A stretch of DNA of 64,000 bases from Rhizophagus irregularis (GCF_026210795.1 NC_089433.1:868001-932000); one strand, 5' to 3'. Shown: positions 46,612-58,970, counted from the first letter of the stretch. Notes: generated by a model not told the origin, from the sequence alone. Translations and numbers: made by a program.

Positions 46612-49356
46612 CCCTATAAGAAATATGTATATGGAAAGGATACATTTTGTATACATTTTATGTACGTTTCTATAGATTCCATATACAAATATCATAATTT
46701 GTTAGATGGGAAAATTAAAGAAAAATACGGAGATCTTAGTAGGGTTTATTCAATTAATATAAACTATAGTCATCTCGACGAAGTTAATTATATTATTACT
46801 TGGAATAATATTATGATAGAAAAAAGACTTCGACATTTTATTCGGCAATATACAGATATAAGGAATTTTGAACAATTTTTAAATTTAAATCGAAACGCGA
46901 AATATAGGAAGAGTCAAGTAGATTGGCAAGTTACATTTACATATTTAAAAGAAAAAGAAACCGCTTTAGAAACTAGTTTATGGACATCTAAAAGACGTCG
47001 TAAAAAAATGTGACGGTTAATAGAGGAGATCCCTACGATTGAACATTGTAAAAAATCTTTATTTGATTTATTTAAAGATTGGAAATGTCCCCGATGTGAA
47101 AAAAAGAAAGAGACCTTTAATCATGTTTGGAGATGTAAATCTCAAAAAAAGAAAATGATGTCGATTATAAAAAATGCTTATGAATTTTTTTTCAATGAAA
47201 TTTTAAAATTGAATTATGTAATTATAAAAGAAGAATTGTTTCAATTATTTCGAGAGGAAACTTATGGTCTATTGAGAGAGGATGTGAATAATTTGACGTT
47301 TATAGATATTATTAAAGGAATATTTCCATTAGATATTACGAGATTTTTAATCAATAATAAAGTGAAGGCGGATGATAGAATAGCGTTAAGCGTTTTATTT
47401 TTAGATTACGTATACGATGAAACCTTTAAGATTTGGGAGGATAGATGTGAGGTACAAATTAAAAAAGAAAAAGCTTTTCAAATTAGCGAAGCAAAAAAGA
47501 AATCAATGAAGAGTTACGATTCCAAATATAAAAATAGGCTTGATGAGTTGACCACTCCGCTATATGGAAGGGCTGAGGGTTTACTTGCTGGGATTTATTT
47601 TAATAAAAAGCCGTTGGATTTTACAATTTTTGTGAGCCAGATTACGTTTAATTTTTGTTTTTATTTTAAATTTCTATTTGTTTGCCCGATAGGGTGAGTT
47701 TTTTTTTATTATACAGTTCTATATTTTCATTTAATCTGGTTTGTTGGGGGTGATTTAATTTATTATTTCATTCTAGATATTTAGTTTAGTATTATTGTTT
47801 AGATAGTTTTTTTTTATTTACTATAACTGTTATCAAACTAAAGACATAATTGTAATTTCTTTGATCAATTAATAAAGTTCGTTTGTTAACCAGAAAAAAA
47901 AAAAAAAAATAGATTCCGTATACAAATTCCATATATTTAATAAGCAAATTCATTTTTGAACATTTTTTAAAAAAACTAATGTATACGGAAAAAATTAATC
48001 ATGCGGAATGTATACGGCATTTTTAAACTTACAAAATCCATCATAACATAATACGTTTTTTGTTTTTTATATAACCCTTACTTTGATGAGTTTGATCTTC
48101 CGATCTTTCTTTCTGTCTTTCCTTTCCTTTCTCTTTTCTCTTGTCTTATTTTTGTTATTTTTTCTAAAATTTTCTTCTTTCTTCGTCACCTCCCTTTTAA
48201 AAAAAAAATTTTTTTTTTTTCGTACCTCACTTTAAAAAAGCTTTTTTTTCGTCACTCTCCTTTAAAAGAAAATTTTTTTTCGTCACTCCCTTAAAAAAAA
48301 TTTTTTTGATTTTATTCTTTTATTCCCACTCTTCTTTTTTTTTTAAAAAAAATTTTCTTCTTTCTATTTCTATTTCCTCTTTATAAAAATTTTTTATTTT
48401 TCTAACTTTGACGTCCTCCCTTTAAAAAAAAATTTTTTTAACTTTCCTAACTTCGTTACCCTTCTTTTTAAAAAAATATTTTTTTTTGATTTATTCTTTA
48501 TTCCCCTTAGTTTCTTTTTTATTTATATTTATCCCTTTTTTATTTCATAGGCCAGCAGATTTTTTTTTTGTGAGAAGATTCAGTTTTCTTTTTTCTTTTT
48601 TGTAGATCAGTTTGGGAGTCCTTTCCTTTTTGTAGGATGGTTCAGGATTTTTTCTTTTTTCAGGTCAGTTCAAATTTCTTTTTTTTTTGTAAGTTGGGTT
48701 CAGATTCTTTTCTTTTTGTAGGTTGTTTCAGTTTTGTTGCTTCAGAGTCTTCTTTTTTTGTAGGTCAGTTTTGGATTTATTTTGTTGTTTTGGTTTCTTT
48801 TTCATCAGATGCTTCATAATTCTTTTCTTTTATGTAGTTCAGACATTCTGGAGTTTGCTTTCTTTTTTGTAGGAATGCTAACCTTTGGTGACTTGGACGA
48901 TTGCAGATACTATATGGGGTTTTGTTTCCAATTAAGTTAGACGTTCTTATGTTTCTTTCTTTTTGTTTTTTTGGGTTGTTTGAACCTGAACTTATAGATA
49001 ATTTTGGTTGCAATAGGTGGTTTTAATAAGGAGGGATTTTTCATAATGTATTTGTATTTTGTTTATTTTTTATTTTTTATATAATTTAATAAAGTAAAAT
49101 TAGATTTATGAAAATACAATTATAGTAAACTGTAATACAAATATAATTTCAGTGACCAAATCGTATAAATTTCGTGATAAAATCAGTGATCAAATCATGT
49201 AAATTCCATATGAATCCCGTGCAAATTCCGCATCCAAACCATATTTTTAGTGATACGGAATTGTGCATTTTTCCGTATCCTATTATGATACGTTATTTCT
49301 AAGGAAAAAAATCGTATGAAAACTTTATAAAAAACGTATCCAATTTTTTTATAGGG
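46612..49356. mobile_element. CCCTATAA-family DNA element, copy 2, interrupted by a LINE
   Basis: Starts CCCTATAAGAAATATGTATA and ends CCAATTTTTTTATAGGG, closely similar to 5188-6753. The 3-bp flanks are AAT and TAT (one mismatch). A 1.2-kb LINE fragment sits at 46691-47909. The right part (48540-49020) has about 110 bp more of the TTTTTGTAGG-type units than copy 1 and lacks the hAT MITE of copy 1. It is inserted in an older minus-strand LINE (49357-50775). Confidence 0.85.
46691..47909 (+). mobile_element. 5'-truncated LINE fragment with poly-A tail and target duplication
   Basis: Ends in a run of 15 A (47895-47909) and is bracketed by an 18-bp duplication TAGATTCC(A/G)TATACAAAT (46673-46690, 47910-47927). 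It encodes the C-terminal end of a non-LTR retrotransposon ORF in one frame broken by a TGA at 47011: YRKSQVDWQVTFTYLKEKET, then KCPRCEKKKETFNHVWRC (CxxC...HxxxC knuckle typical of LINE C-termini), then a helical tail. No reverse transcriptase is left. Confidence 0.85.
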
Positions 49357-50775
49357 TATGGGCGTCATTAGTGCATCCGGTAAGAATTTCGGATTGATTG
49401 AAATTGGTGGAATATCTAATCCTTGTTTTGCGAGTTCATCTGCCAATTCATTGAAATGAATTCCGGAATGTGCTTTCACTTTTTGGAAATTAACTGTAAG
49501 GTTATTTTGTAAAACTATATAATTAATTAAACTCCACGTACGTCAATTTTAAGGAGTCTTCGTTCAGAAGTTAAGCGATTGGATGATCGAAAATAAGTTG
49601 AAATAATATTTTGAGAATCTATGTAGATATTCACAATACTGTCTTTTGAACATATTAAAAGGGCAGTTAATAGGATGATGGGTGGAAGACCGTTCCTCCA
49701 TTATAGATAATTGGTGGTAGCCCTATAAAAAAGGAATGTTCAGAAAACATACATAAAATAAACATAAAATGTACATTATACATAAAATGTCTATAGAATG
49801 TCCATAGAATACATAGGATATATGCAAAGGGGACTCATATACTTTTTTGTACATTTTATATACAGTGAGCCCATTTTGTATATTTTTTATATATTTTATG
49901 GACATTCTATAGACATTTTATGTATATTGTATATTTTACGTATATATTCTAAACATTCCTTTTTTATAGGGTAGGAATTTATCCGATACTTCCGCCCAGC
50001 CAAAACCCATTGTCGTTGTACGGTTAGGTGTTTCTGCATATTTGGCGAGTGATTCATCTGTGTAAAATTAAGTGTTCCGATTTTGTAATTGCATGGCCAA
50101 TTGCGTTAATAAAGATATATTATCTTGATTCTCAAGAAGGCTGTTTTTAATTTGTGTTATCGTGGTTAAGAGTGATGTTGACGAGTTGTTTAACGGGTGA
50201 AATGTGGAGTTATGTTGAGTAGATTCTGATGGAGAATGATTATACGGTGTGTTGGACGCGTGTCTGAAAGCGTTAAATAAAAGCCAGTGTCCGTAGCGTG
50301 ATCAAACTTGAAATCGGAAAAAGTAGAACGTTTCGGTAAATCACTGGGATTTTACGGACTGAAAAAAAAAAATTAAAATCGATTCAACTTAATGAAATAG
50401 ATGTTTACTGAGGTTCTATAATTCTTTGAGTGTATCGAAATTTTGATTAATTGTGTGGTACAGCCATTAATACACATTTTGGTCGCAAATCTCTATAGTA
50501 TCGGACGTGTAATGAACATCCCGGACAAGTGCTTAGTATATCGATGTAAGTTTTCTCGGTGTTAAAGTAGCTAATTCATCTCGGCTTGTTGTTGGAATAA
50601 AGTGTTCTCTATATGTAATCGATAACGCAAATGGGTCGTTTGAGTTTCCATATAATTCTTTATTGTTGACTGAATCCCAAGAAATAATCCATTCGTTAGG
50701 TGTTTTATAATGAACATATTTCTGAAATATTTGTTCTTTATTTTGTTTCAGTTGTAGTCGCATTTTCAACATCAT
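49357..50775 (-). pseudogene. older LINE fragment with RNase H domain, split by two elements
   Basis: Reading leftwards: KEQIFQKYVHYKTPNEWIIS, YREHFIPTTSRDELATLTPR, then in another frame CPGCSLHVRYYRDLRPKCVL. An RNase H-type block follows: FTDESLAKYAETPN, MGFGWAEVSDKF, then after the MITE, ALLICSKDSIVNIYIDSQNI, and finally KVKAHSGIHFNELADELAKQ, then GLDIPPI. The order and motifs (TD, DSQ, HSG...ADELA) are those of the RNase H1 domain of LINE ORF2. Frameshifts and stops show it is dead. The right end of the CCCTATAA element (49356) cuts it directly after the ADELA part. Confidence 0.75.
49721..49971. mobile_element. short CCCTATAA-family MITE, 251 bp
   Basis: Near-palindromic: CCCTATAAAAAAGGAATGTT at the left and its near-complement at the right, with a perfect 3-bp duplication TAG (49718-49720, 49972-49974). 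The interior consists of repeated ACATAAAATGT / GTCCATAGAAT motifs. It splits the RNase H domain of the LINE fragment. Confidence 0.9.
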
Positions 50776-53400
50776 TTTTATGAAAATGAAAAAAAATAAT
50801 ACTTAAAAAATTTTAATATAAAAAAAAGCCATATTTATGATATAGTCACAATGTATCAGACAACGCAATCACAGTATTGTAGATGTATTGCAATTTCGTA
50901 TTAACTTACAGTACAATGCATTGTTACGTTACTAAAATAACAGCGTGATACTATAGTGAAAGCGATGTCATAAAATCACAGGTTTCAGCAATGTTTATTT
51001 TTTTCGCAGCTCAATAAAAGGACTCTTTATGTACTGATATATTACATGAATGAAACCTTTCACTATAAGCAATACAACATATTAGTTTTAACTAGAATTA
51101 TACTTTCGAGTTTAGATGATCACTTACAATAATATATAATTATCATTAACCTTGTGTTTATCTTAATAATAATATAGGATTCCCTATAATAAATTTATTC
51201 CGTGTTTTTTATTCTGTTATTTCCGTAAATGTATTATATTCACGGAATTTATAGCCTCAAAATGTATAGATTTTTAGTTATTTTTCCGTAATATAGAAAT
51301 TACGGATAAATCTTTTACAGAAATGATATCTTCTAACAAAAAATGTTAATTTTTCGTTACTTATCTAATAAATATTGTGTATTTGCATCAAAAAGATTTT
51401 TTTTCTTATTACAGCATAGAAAATTTACAGTGTACACTATTAGAAAATTAGTTATGGTTTAGACAACTTTTAAGGCAACCTCAAACTTGCCAAAATTATT
51501 AGAATTTAGAACATTTTAAATAATGAATTTAAAGATGTGATTTTATTTTTAGAATACACAAACGATAAAATACAGATAGGTATGGCACGTAATTTAAAAC
51601 AACATGTTCTAAAACAGTTTTCGTTTTATTATATATAAATTGATTTTTTAACCAAAATTTAAGATTTAAAATTTATAATATCGAAGTGTTTTAAAACATT
51701 TTTTAACACATGTTTTAAAACGCCGAAATCGTTTTAAAACATGTCCCTAAATACAGAATATAAGACAAAATATGTAATAGTGATTCGAATATTAAGTAAT
51801 TTGATAATATAATAACACAAGTAAACTAACGAAATATATATATATAAAGTACAATGTATTATTACAAATAAATAGATAAACTATAGACAAATGATTATTT
51901 AACAATATACATAAATGTTTAATTTCCAATCAGATCTGACGATAAAATTCGTAAATGTAAAAAATTTTATTTTATTACATAATTGTACAGCCACCAGATT
52001 CACCCGGTTTTTCAGTGGCTTCAGCAGTTGCGATAGATGGAATGGATAGTTTAATGGTAACTTCAGTCTGATTCATTTTGTTAGGAAATTTAAAGAATTT
52101 AATTGATTTTAAGAGTTTGAATTATGCGAAAAAAACTATCAAAGTATTTTTTCTTTTTCTTTTTTTTTTTTGATTGAATTTTAATTTTTTGTCTTCTTAA
52201 GAAAATTTTTTGCTAATTTATACTTTTTCATACTTTTGGATTGAAAAATATTTAATATTGTGTGCATTTACGCATGTCTCCGTGTTTGAAAAAACAATTA
52301 GTAATTGATCTACAATACGTAAAATTTTTAGTTACACTTTTTAGGAGCTGAAACATCACAACATACAAAAGAATTTTCATACAGACAATATTTTCACCAT
52401 ATTTGTGTGTTAACAATATTTTTTTAAAATTCAGTATGAGTATTGTCCTAAAATACTATATCGTTATATATATATATATTTTTTTTTTATATATTGTTGT
52501 ATTATCTTTATCTATTATTTGAAATCATTGCAATCATGTGGTGTCACGTTAAGACTCCTTTGAATTGTGTAATTGTGTAGCTTTTCTCCCATAAGTTATG
52601 TTACACAAACAAAAAATGAATAGTATTCCTAAGGAAAATTTTTGGTTACATTAATTTCCAAAAAGGAAATATCGTTTCACGTCGCTTTGGGACGTTCCGC
52701 CTTTTTTTATTTTGTAGGTACCTATCTGGACAATAAATCGTAAATGGATCAGATCCAACGGTAAATGTTGATCTGTAGAATTTATATAAAATAGTCACCT
52801 TTTCTTAGGTGACAATGTCAATAAATGATCGGCAAATTCGTGATTATATAGAGATGTCGAATTGAAAAAGATGTGTTACCAAAGCCCGTGATTAGTCACG
52901 TTGCCACCTTAGATATTGACAAAATAATACTTTATTAATAATATAAATAAATACAATAATATGCTTGGTTTAATATTCGTGCGGGCTTAGGTATTACATT
53001 AGTTTAAAATATATATATTAAAATGTCGGTGATTTGAATGGCCTTTATGTTAACTCAGGCCAATTTATAGTGTTGGCCTGAATTATATATATCAATGTAA
53101 CATAAACATCTTACTACAGTATGGTTAATTATGAAATGGGACACGGAAAATTTATCATTTTGTCGGTGCAAAAATGATATCAGTATCGTTTTTTTAAATA
53201 AATATGAAAGATATAATGTTTTTTGAAGTTTATCTCCATTTTAAGGAGTTTGTCATTTCAGAGGTCTTCAAAAGCAAAAAATTCACTTCAATAATATTAA
53301 GATGTTAATCTAAAAAAAAAAGTTTTAAATGTCAATAAAAAAAGTAAAGGGCGTTAATGATGGTAAGTACAGTCAGACCTCTATGTACCGATATTTTATG
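50776..53400. other. intergenic with one hAT MITE
   Basis: Besides the MITE at 51577-51749 no gene is recognised. Near 51180-51350 CCCTATAATAAATTTATTCCG and CCGTAAATG/ACGGATAAATC motifs look like a further decayed CCCTATAA relative without a clear right end. Confidence 0.45.
51577..51749. mobile_element. hAT-type MITE, 173 bp
   Basis: Ends TAGGTATGGCACGTAATTTA / AAAACATGTCCCTA with inner inverted copies of AACATGTTCTAAAACAGTTT. Perfect 8-bp duplication AATACAGA (51569-51576, 51750-51757). Confidence 0.85.
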
Positions 53401-53414
53401 TACAATTGCCGCTC

Positions 53415-53765
53415 TTTTTTTTCTTTAGAAATGCCGACACAACCAAATTTTAAGGTAAATAGGCGTGAGATTGATTTTTTAACATTTATTTGAAGAAATG
53501 GGTATAATATCACTTTTACTCCATCTTTTTCTTTAGAAATGCTTTTAAGGTAAAATAGAAATAGGCGAGACATGAAATTACAGTATGTAGAAGTAATATT
53601 AATATCATTTTTACTTTTTTTTTTCTTTAGAAATGCTGAATTTTAAGGTAAATAGAAATGGGTGAGACGCGAAATTATGTTTTTTAACATTTATTGTGCT
53701 AACAGCATTTCTACATTTTTTTCTTTCTTTAGAAATACTAGACTAATTAAATTCTGAGGTGAATA
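53415..53765 (+). repeat. four tandem intron/micro-exon-like units
   Basis: Four segments each follow a pyrimidine tract ending CTTTAG, start AAATGC or AAATAC and stop at GTAAAT/GTAAAA/GTGAAT: near 53430-53455 (26 nt), 53536-53548 (13 nt), 53632-53648 (17 nt), 53733-53758 (26 nt). The spacers repeat GGTAAATAGAAATGGGTGAG and TTTTTTAACATTTATT. The joined text is too short to judge as coding. Confidence 0.5.
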
Positions 53766-54045
53766 TAGATAGTAGTGGGACGCGAGATTTGCTTTACTAT
53801 TTTTTGCATTCCAACATACTTGTCAATAATAGTAGTGAGATACATGTGAAATGGGTGTGCATAAGTAGTTATTAGAATATTGAGTTTATTATATAATGTG
53901 CAAATATTACAATAACGTTATAGTATATATTGACATACATTTTACAAATAAAGCATCAATATTATTGTAATTATGTGATAATACATGTTATAATAGTGTT
54001 ATAAAGCAAATTCTGACATGGTGTTTTAATATATATTGAATCATA
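53766..54045. other. intergenic
   Basis: No feature recognised; the last 3 bp (ATA) are the target duplication of the next element. Confidence 0.5.
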
Positions 54046-54394
54046 CATCAGGAAATTTTTCCAGATGATATATAGCGATATATATCACTTTATCGATATT
54101 TATCGCTGTAAAATACTGATAATTAACGAAATATGATAATTAATAATAATTATCTGCTGATAAATTGCGTTATCAGCAGATATTGATAATTATAGAAAAC
54201 AACTATCAAGTAAATTACCGATAATTTGTGATATTGATGATTATCGATAGTTATTGTCAAGTTATTTCATGATATTGATAATTATCAAATATCATCATAA
54301 TTATCAAAAATTAGCACACAGTTAGTTGACGACGCTGGGGTTTGGATCACGTGACAGATTTAATCAGATTGGCCACATGATCGCGTCATGTTTA

Positions 54395-54780
54395 TTTGTT
54401 CGTTCCCCATTACTTCTTTTCGTCTCCCATCACCCCATCACTCCTCTTCATCTTCCCATCATTTCTTTTCGTCTCCCATCACTCCTTTTCGTCTCCTGTT
54501 ATTCCTCTTCGTCTACCATCACTCCTTTTTACTTTCCATCACTCCTCTTCTTCTCCCATCACCTTCCATCACTCCTCTTCGTCTCCCATCACTTTTCTTC
54601 ATCTTCCCATCATTTCTTTTTGTCTCCCATCGCTACTTTTCGTCTTCCATCACTCCTCTTCGTCTCCTATCACTCCTTTTCATCTCTCTATTTCTCCTTT
54701 TTGTTTCCTATCACTTCTCATTACTCTTTTTTACTCCCTTTCATCTTTTATTACTTTCCATTACTCCATTGTTATTTCAT
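54395..54780. repeat. CT-rich minisatellite
   Basis: About 20 copies of an 18-20-bp unit close to TCTCCCATCACTCCTCTTCG. All three plus-strand frames are open across it, giving Ser/His/Phe/Pro-rich text that reflects the repeat and not a protein. Confidence 0.75.
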
Positions 54781-55440
54781 TTTTTTATTAGCATCTTTCT
54801 CCTTGATCATTGTAATTTACTTATCTTTTTTATTTATTGATATTATTTTTTTTTATTTGTACCACTTCATTAAAAATAAATACGGGATTTTTTTCTTTAA
54901 AATCGTAAAAGTGTAACTTAAATTTTAATATTTGCAAATAAAATTTCATTAAATAAGATTATTTTGAATAAATAAATATGTTCGCAAAAAAATTTTTTTA
55001 AAAAATATCTTTGCAATAAAATTTTAAGTTTCACCGATCAAAAAATTAATTTACTCAATAACTGAATCCCCTCTATTCTTATAAAATTATGTATTACGCG
55101 TATTATGTATCACGTAATACTAATCTACTTTTTAAACTATTTTTAAACTTTTTTTAACAAAATATTCCTCCCTCTCTTCCATTTTTCCCTTTCCCCTTTT
55201 TTCGTTCTTCCCTTTTTCCTCCTCTCCTCCGTTTTTACCTTTTCCCATTTCTTTCGTTCTTCTTCTCTCTCGTTCCCCTCTCTCTCTTTCTTTCATTTCC
55301 TCCTCTCTTTCATCCTTCCCTTCACCTAAATTAACAGCTTTTCACCAAGTAAAAAATTTACGAATTTTTTTAGGAACATTTTCATTTCGGTGGATCTCTT
55401 GTGAATTTTTGGGTTTTAATTTTTTTTTGGCCTTACTAAC

Positions 55441-56280
55441 CTTTCTTTTTTTTAGGGTTTATCACATTTCGACCTTTGGACGCGTGGAAAATTCTAGACA
55501 GCCAGGTCTTTTAACGCTTTGAAATTCGGTGGTTAGTCCTTAATTTTTTTTTATTTTTACAGTAACGAAACGTTTATTAACGTTTCATATTTTTTCTTTT
55601 TTTTAGATATTGGCTTTTCTTCCTTTTGGGCTTTGGAGTTTGGATAGGTAAGTTTCGAAGTGAAAACTTTCGAAACTTTAGTAATATTTTTTTGAAAAAA
55701 AAACTAATTTTTTTTAGATATCGGCTTTAATCTTCCTTTTGGGCTTTGGATAGATAAGTTTCGAAAGTTTCTTTCTTTCTTTCGAACTTAGATTTTTTTT
55801 TAATAAAATAATCTAATTATTTTTTCCTTTTTTTTAGGTATCGGTTTTGGTTTTGCGCTTCAGATCAGTAAGTTTTGAAAGTTTCGTTTCAAAACTTATT
55901 ACTTTTTTTTTAAAAAAAATAAAAAATTTTTAATTAATTTCTTTTTTTTTAGGCATATATTAGCTTCAATCTTTCTTTCAGATCGGTAAGTTTCAAAAGT
56001 TTCTTTTCATTTTGAAACTTTTTTTTGGCTTTTTTTTAAAGTAAAATTTTCTAATTTTTTTTTTTTTAGGTATGTATCAGCTTCGACTTTAAATTTTGGA
56101 TTGATAAGTTTTGAGGGTTTCATTTCGAAACTTGTTTTTTTTAAAATAAAATTTTTAATTTTTTTTTCCTTTTTTTTTTTAGGTTAACCACTTTGAATCA
56201 GTAAGTTTCGAAGGCTTTGTTTTGAAACTTATTTTTATTTTAAATAAAAATTTTAATTTTTTAGGTCTTTCTCTTTTTTC
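55441..56280 (+). repeat. array of about seven micro-exon-like units inside the CATCAGG element
   Basis: Segments of 18-41 nt lie between a long T-tract plus AG and GTAAGTTTCGAA-type donors: from about 55606, 55719, 55838, 55953, 56070 and 56182, with less regular ones at both ends. Segment text is related (ATATCGGCTTTAATCTTCC, GTATCGGTTTTGG, GTATGTATCAGCTTCGAC). Two donors are mutated to ATAAGT (55753, 56103). The spacers start with a hairpin-forming GTTTCGAAAGTTTC / GAAACTT. Probably a multi-intron non-coding transcript. Confidence 0.6.
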
Positions 56281-56728
56281 TAGACGGCTGGGCCTTTAGA
56301 CATGAGAAATTTGGTGTATAAGTTTTGGATTCTGCCATTTTGGTTTCGCAACATCCTGTTGTGAACCAGACTTTTTATTTTATTTTATTTAATTAGAAAT
56401 ATATTTAATGTTGTATTTATTATATTTTTATTTCGTTTTATTTGTATATTATAATAAATTAAATAAAATTAAATTTTGATGTGTAAAGTTTGATATTTAT
56501 TGTTTAAGTTAAATATCGATTGTTGTTAAATATCGATTGTTTATTATTTGTTAAATATCGATATTTATCATTTAGGTTTAAATTTGATGATTTTATCATT
56601 TTTATCCATATCGATACTCGACGAGTGCGATTATTATCGATATATATCACATTTTATAAATAATGGGATATATATCGATAAAGTGATATATATCGCTATA
56701 TATCACCTGTAAAAATTTCCTGATGATA

Positions 56729-57059
56729 TAAGCTAATGAATCAAAAAAGAAATTATTGAATTATAAACTAAATTACAGTTCATCTCCAAAAAAGAAGATT
56801 TTATAATTATTATTATCAATAAACTCGATACTCTAATGAGCAGTTTTTACTACAAGCTTATAGTTCAAAATGAAATTAAAGGTTGAAATATAGAGAAATT
56901 TATTCTTAGAACAATTATCGAGCCATATACGAATAGAATAATGCATGAAATGGTCTCATTTTCTGGCAATGAATAATTCGTGTGAAGGAGCCGAACCATA
57001 TGGTATAAAATTTTATCTGAAATGACGATAAATATAGAACAATTAATGGAAGTTATATA
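56729..57059. other. intergenic or unreadable LINE upstream part
   Basis: No intact reading; may include decayed sequence belonging to the LINE remnant that becomes readable from about 57030. Confidence 0.4.
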
Positions 57060-58970
57060 ATAGCAAGGAAATTTAATGGAAAAGATATAGTTTTGAGAAA
57101 AGACTTGCCAACTAGTACGAGAAAAGAAAGCAACAAAGAAATAATAATGTGGAAAAAAGGAAAAGACTACATATATAGCGTTAAGAGTAAAAAATCAAGA
57201 AGTAAGAATTACGATGAAGTTGGTAAGCATTTGATATTACATGAAGATTTAGAAACAGAAAATACGAAATACAATTCACCGTTCTTAATGGATTGTAAGG
57301 GTGTAAATACGATATTAGTAGAAAACGTAATATAGGGAAGTGTTTAGTATATATAGAAAAAGAAATAGCGACGATGATAAAAGGAAGAAAAATTAAAAAA
57401 TAATGAAATCGAGAACGTCATGAAACCGTATATGACGACAGAAAATATAGAAATACAAAATGAAACAGCTATTGAAGCTAATATAGGAGAGGTGAGCGAG
57501 CTTGAGGCTAAAAAAAATGATGATAGATAATAATAAAATAGATAACGTAGAGAATAGTATGATGTGGTTAGAATTTATATTGGAGGATAACGAATTAAAG
57601 GAAACGTTAAGAAATTTTGTTGATGAATGGCTTTATACAGTAGATAAAGAAATAATAGTTAATATAGGAGCAGTGATACAAAAGGGAGATGAGCTATGCT
57701 TAGATGGTTTTTTGGGGATGGAATTAATACCGAAAAGTAGCGATATTTATAAATTTAATTTCGATGGAATATTGAGGTTCGTAAAGGACGAGCGAAACGT
57801 ATATATAATAGCGTTAATTATTGCAATAATTATATTGCCTTGCGATATAAAAACAAAAATAAGGACAGACTTGGAAATAATTGATTGTTTATATAAATAT
57901 AGTAAAATAGGAAGTGTTCGAAGAGAGTTAGACGATAAATTATATATATGCTTAAATTTTATCAATACGGTATTAGTGTTAAAAAACATACATATGTTAG
58001 TAAAGACGATAAGATGGTAACGCAAAAAGCAATACAAGATGTCAAGGTGCCAGCAATAAAAAAAGAATTAATTAGTTGTGAACAAACGATTAAGGAAATA
58101 GAATTCAAGATGAATAATTTGTTGGTAGACGAATATAGTTTGAGGTGGAATTATATTCCAATAGAACATGCATATAAATTTTGGTTTAAAGAGTTGATCT
58201 ACAATAGTACGAAATAGACTTGCTGTCTCTTAGATTCTGTCATTCAAATGGAGGTAATATTACGATAGACTGGAGCGCTTCTTTTAGATTAATCAATAAT
58301 GAAAATAACAACATCGAAGAAGTTACAAATAAAGAAGATGCTATTACAAGGTGTTTTTAGAGTTAAGAATTACCTAAAGATTTTACCAACATATGAGGTG
58401 TTGTGGAACCGTAAAGTTTGGGGAATTAGCAGTAACAAATGCCCGCGGTGCTCAATTGAAACAAAAACGTGGGAACATATTTGGATATGTGGTAAAAATG
58501 ATGTTAATAACACAGAATATGAAATATTCAAATAACAGCGTTGAAGAAGTGTTAAATAAGTCAATTGTCTAAATAACGAAGCAATCGATCGATTTAAAGA
58601 TAGTCTGTTTGAAAACAGGGGTATTAAGATTTATGATAATGCAAACTGAAAATTTGATTAGGGAGATAACAAGAGGTTTATTCAACATAAAGTGGTGGCA
58701 AGCGTGCAAGTTAAAAGATCAAAGGAAAATATTAAATGAAATTTTTGATGTATACATGCAAAAAATACAGCGTTTGATTTGGAACAACAGATGTAGTGAT
58801 ACGATTGATTTGGAACAACAATTGGGGATTATAAAAGAACTTAAAAGGAAAAATAAAAAGAGATGATACTAGTGATGAGGTGATACGAAAATATAATGAT
58901 AGAAAATAGTAAGGATGACGTAGGTTATAATAATAAAAAATCATGGGGAAAATACGTGACATAGAATGCA
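57030..58970 (+). pseudogene. decayed LINE 3' end (RNase H-like and zinc-knuckle part)
   Basis: Homologous along its length to 60686-62667 but with many frame changes. Readable pieces are 57093-57335 (YIYSVKSKKSRSKNYDEVGK, NSPFLMDCKG), 57502-58020 (ELKETLRNFVDEW, CLDGFLGMELIPKS, GSVRRELDD), 57948-58217 (LRWNYIPIEHAYKFWFKELI), 58299-58535 (VKNYLKILPTYEVLW, NKCPRC, WEHIWICGKN) and 58609-58866 (MQKIQRLIWNNRC, QQLGIIKELKRKNKK). The CPRC...HIWxC block is the usual LINE C-terminal knuckle. No poly-A or target duplication is left, so it is older than its neighbour. Confidence 0.7.

Larger units (their letters stand above)
54046..56725. mobile_element. non-autonomous TIR element, CATCAGG family, 2.7 kb
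   Basis: Ends are inverted repeats of at least 55 bp: CATCAGGAAATTTTTCCAG then GATATATAGCGATATATATC at the left, with the complement at the right. The 3-bp duplication is ATA (54043-54045, 56726-56728). Contents: TATCGATA/TGATAATTATC repeats, a CT-rich minisatellite (54395-54780), T/C-rich text, and the micro-exon-like array at 55441-56280. No transposase. The 3-bp target duplication is shared with the CCCTATAA family. Confidence 0.85.

Noticed and set aside
54326-54916. Three overlapping Ser/His/Phe/Pro-rich proteins
   Set aside because: They are frame-independent translations of a CT-rich minisatellite inside a transposon.
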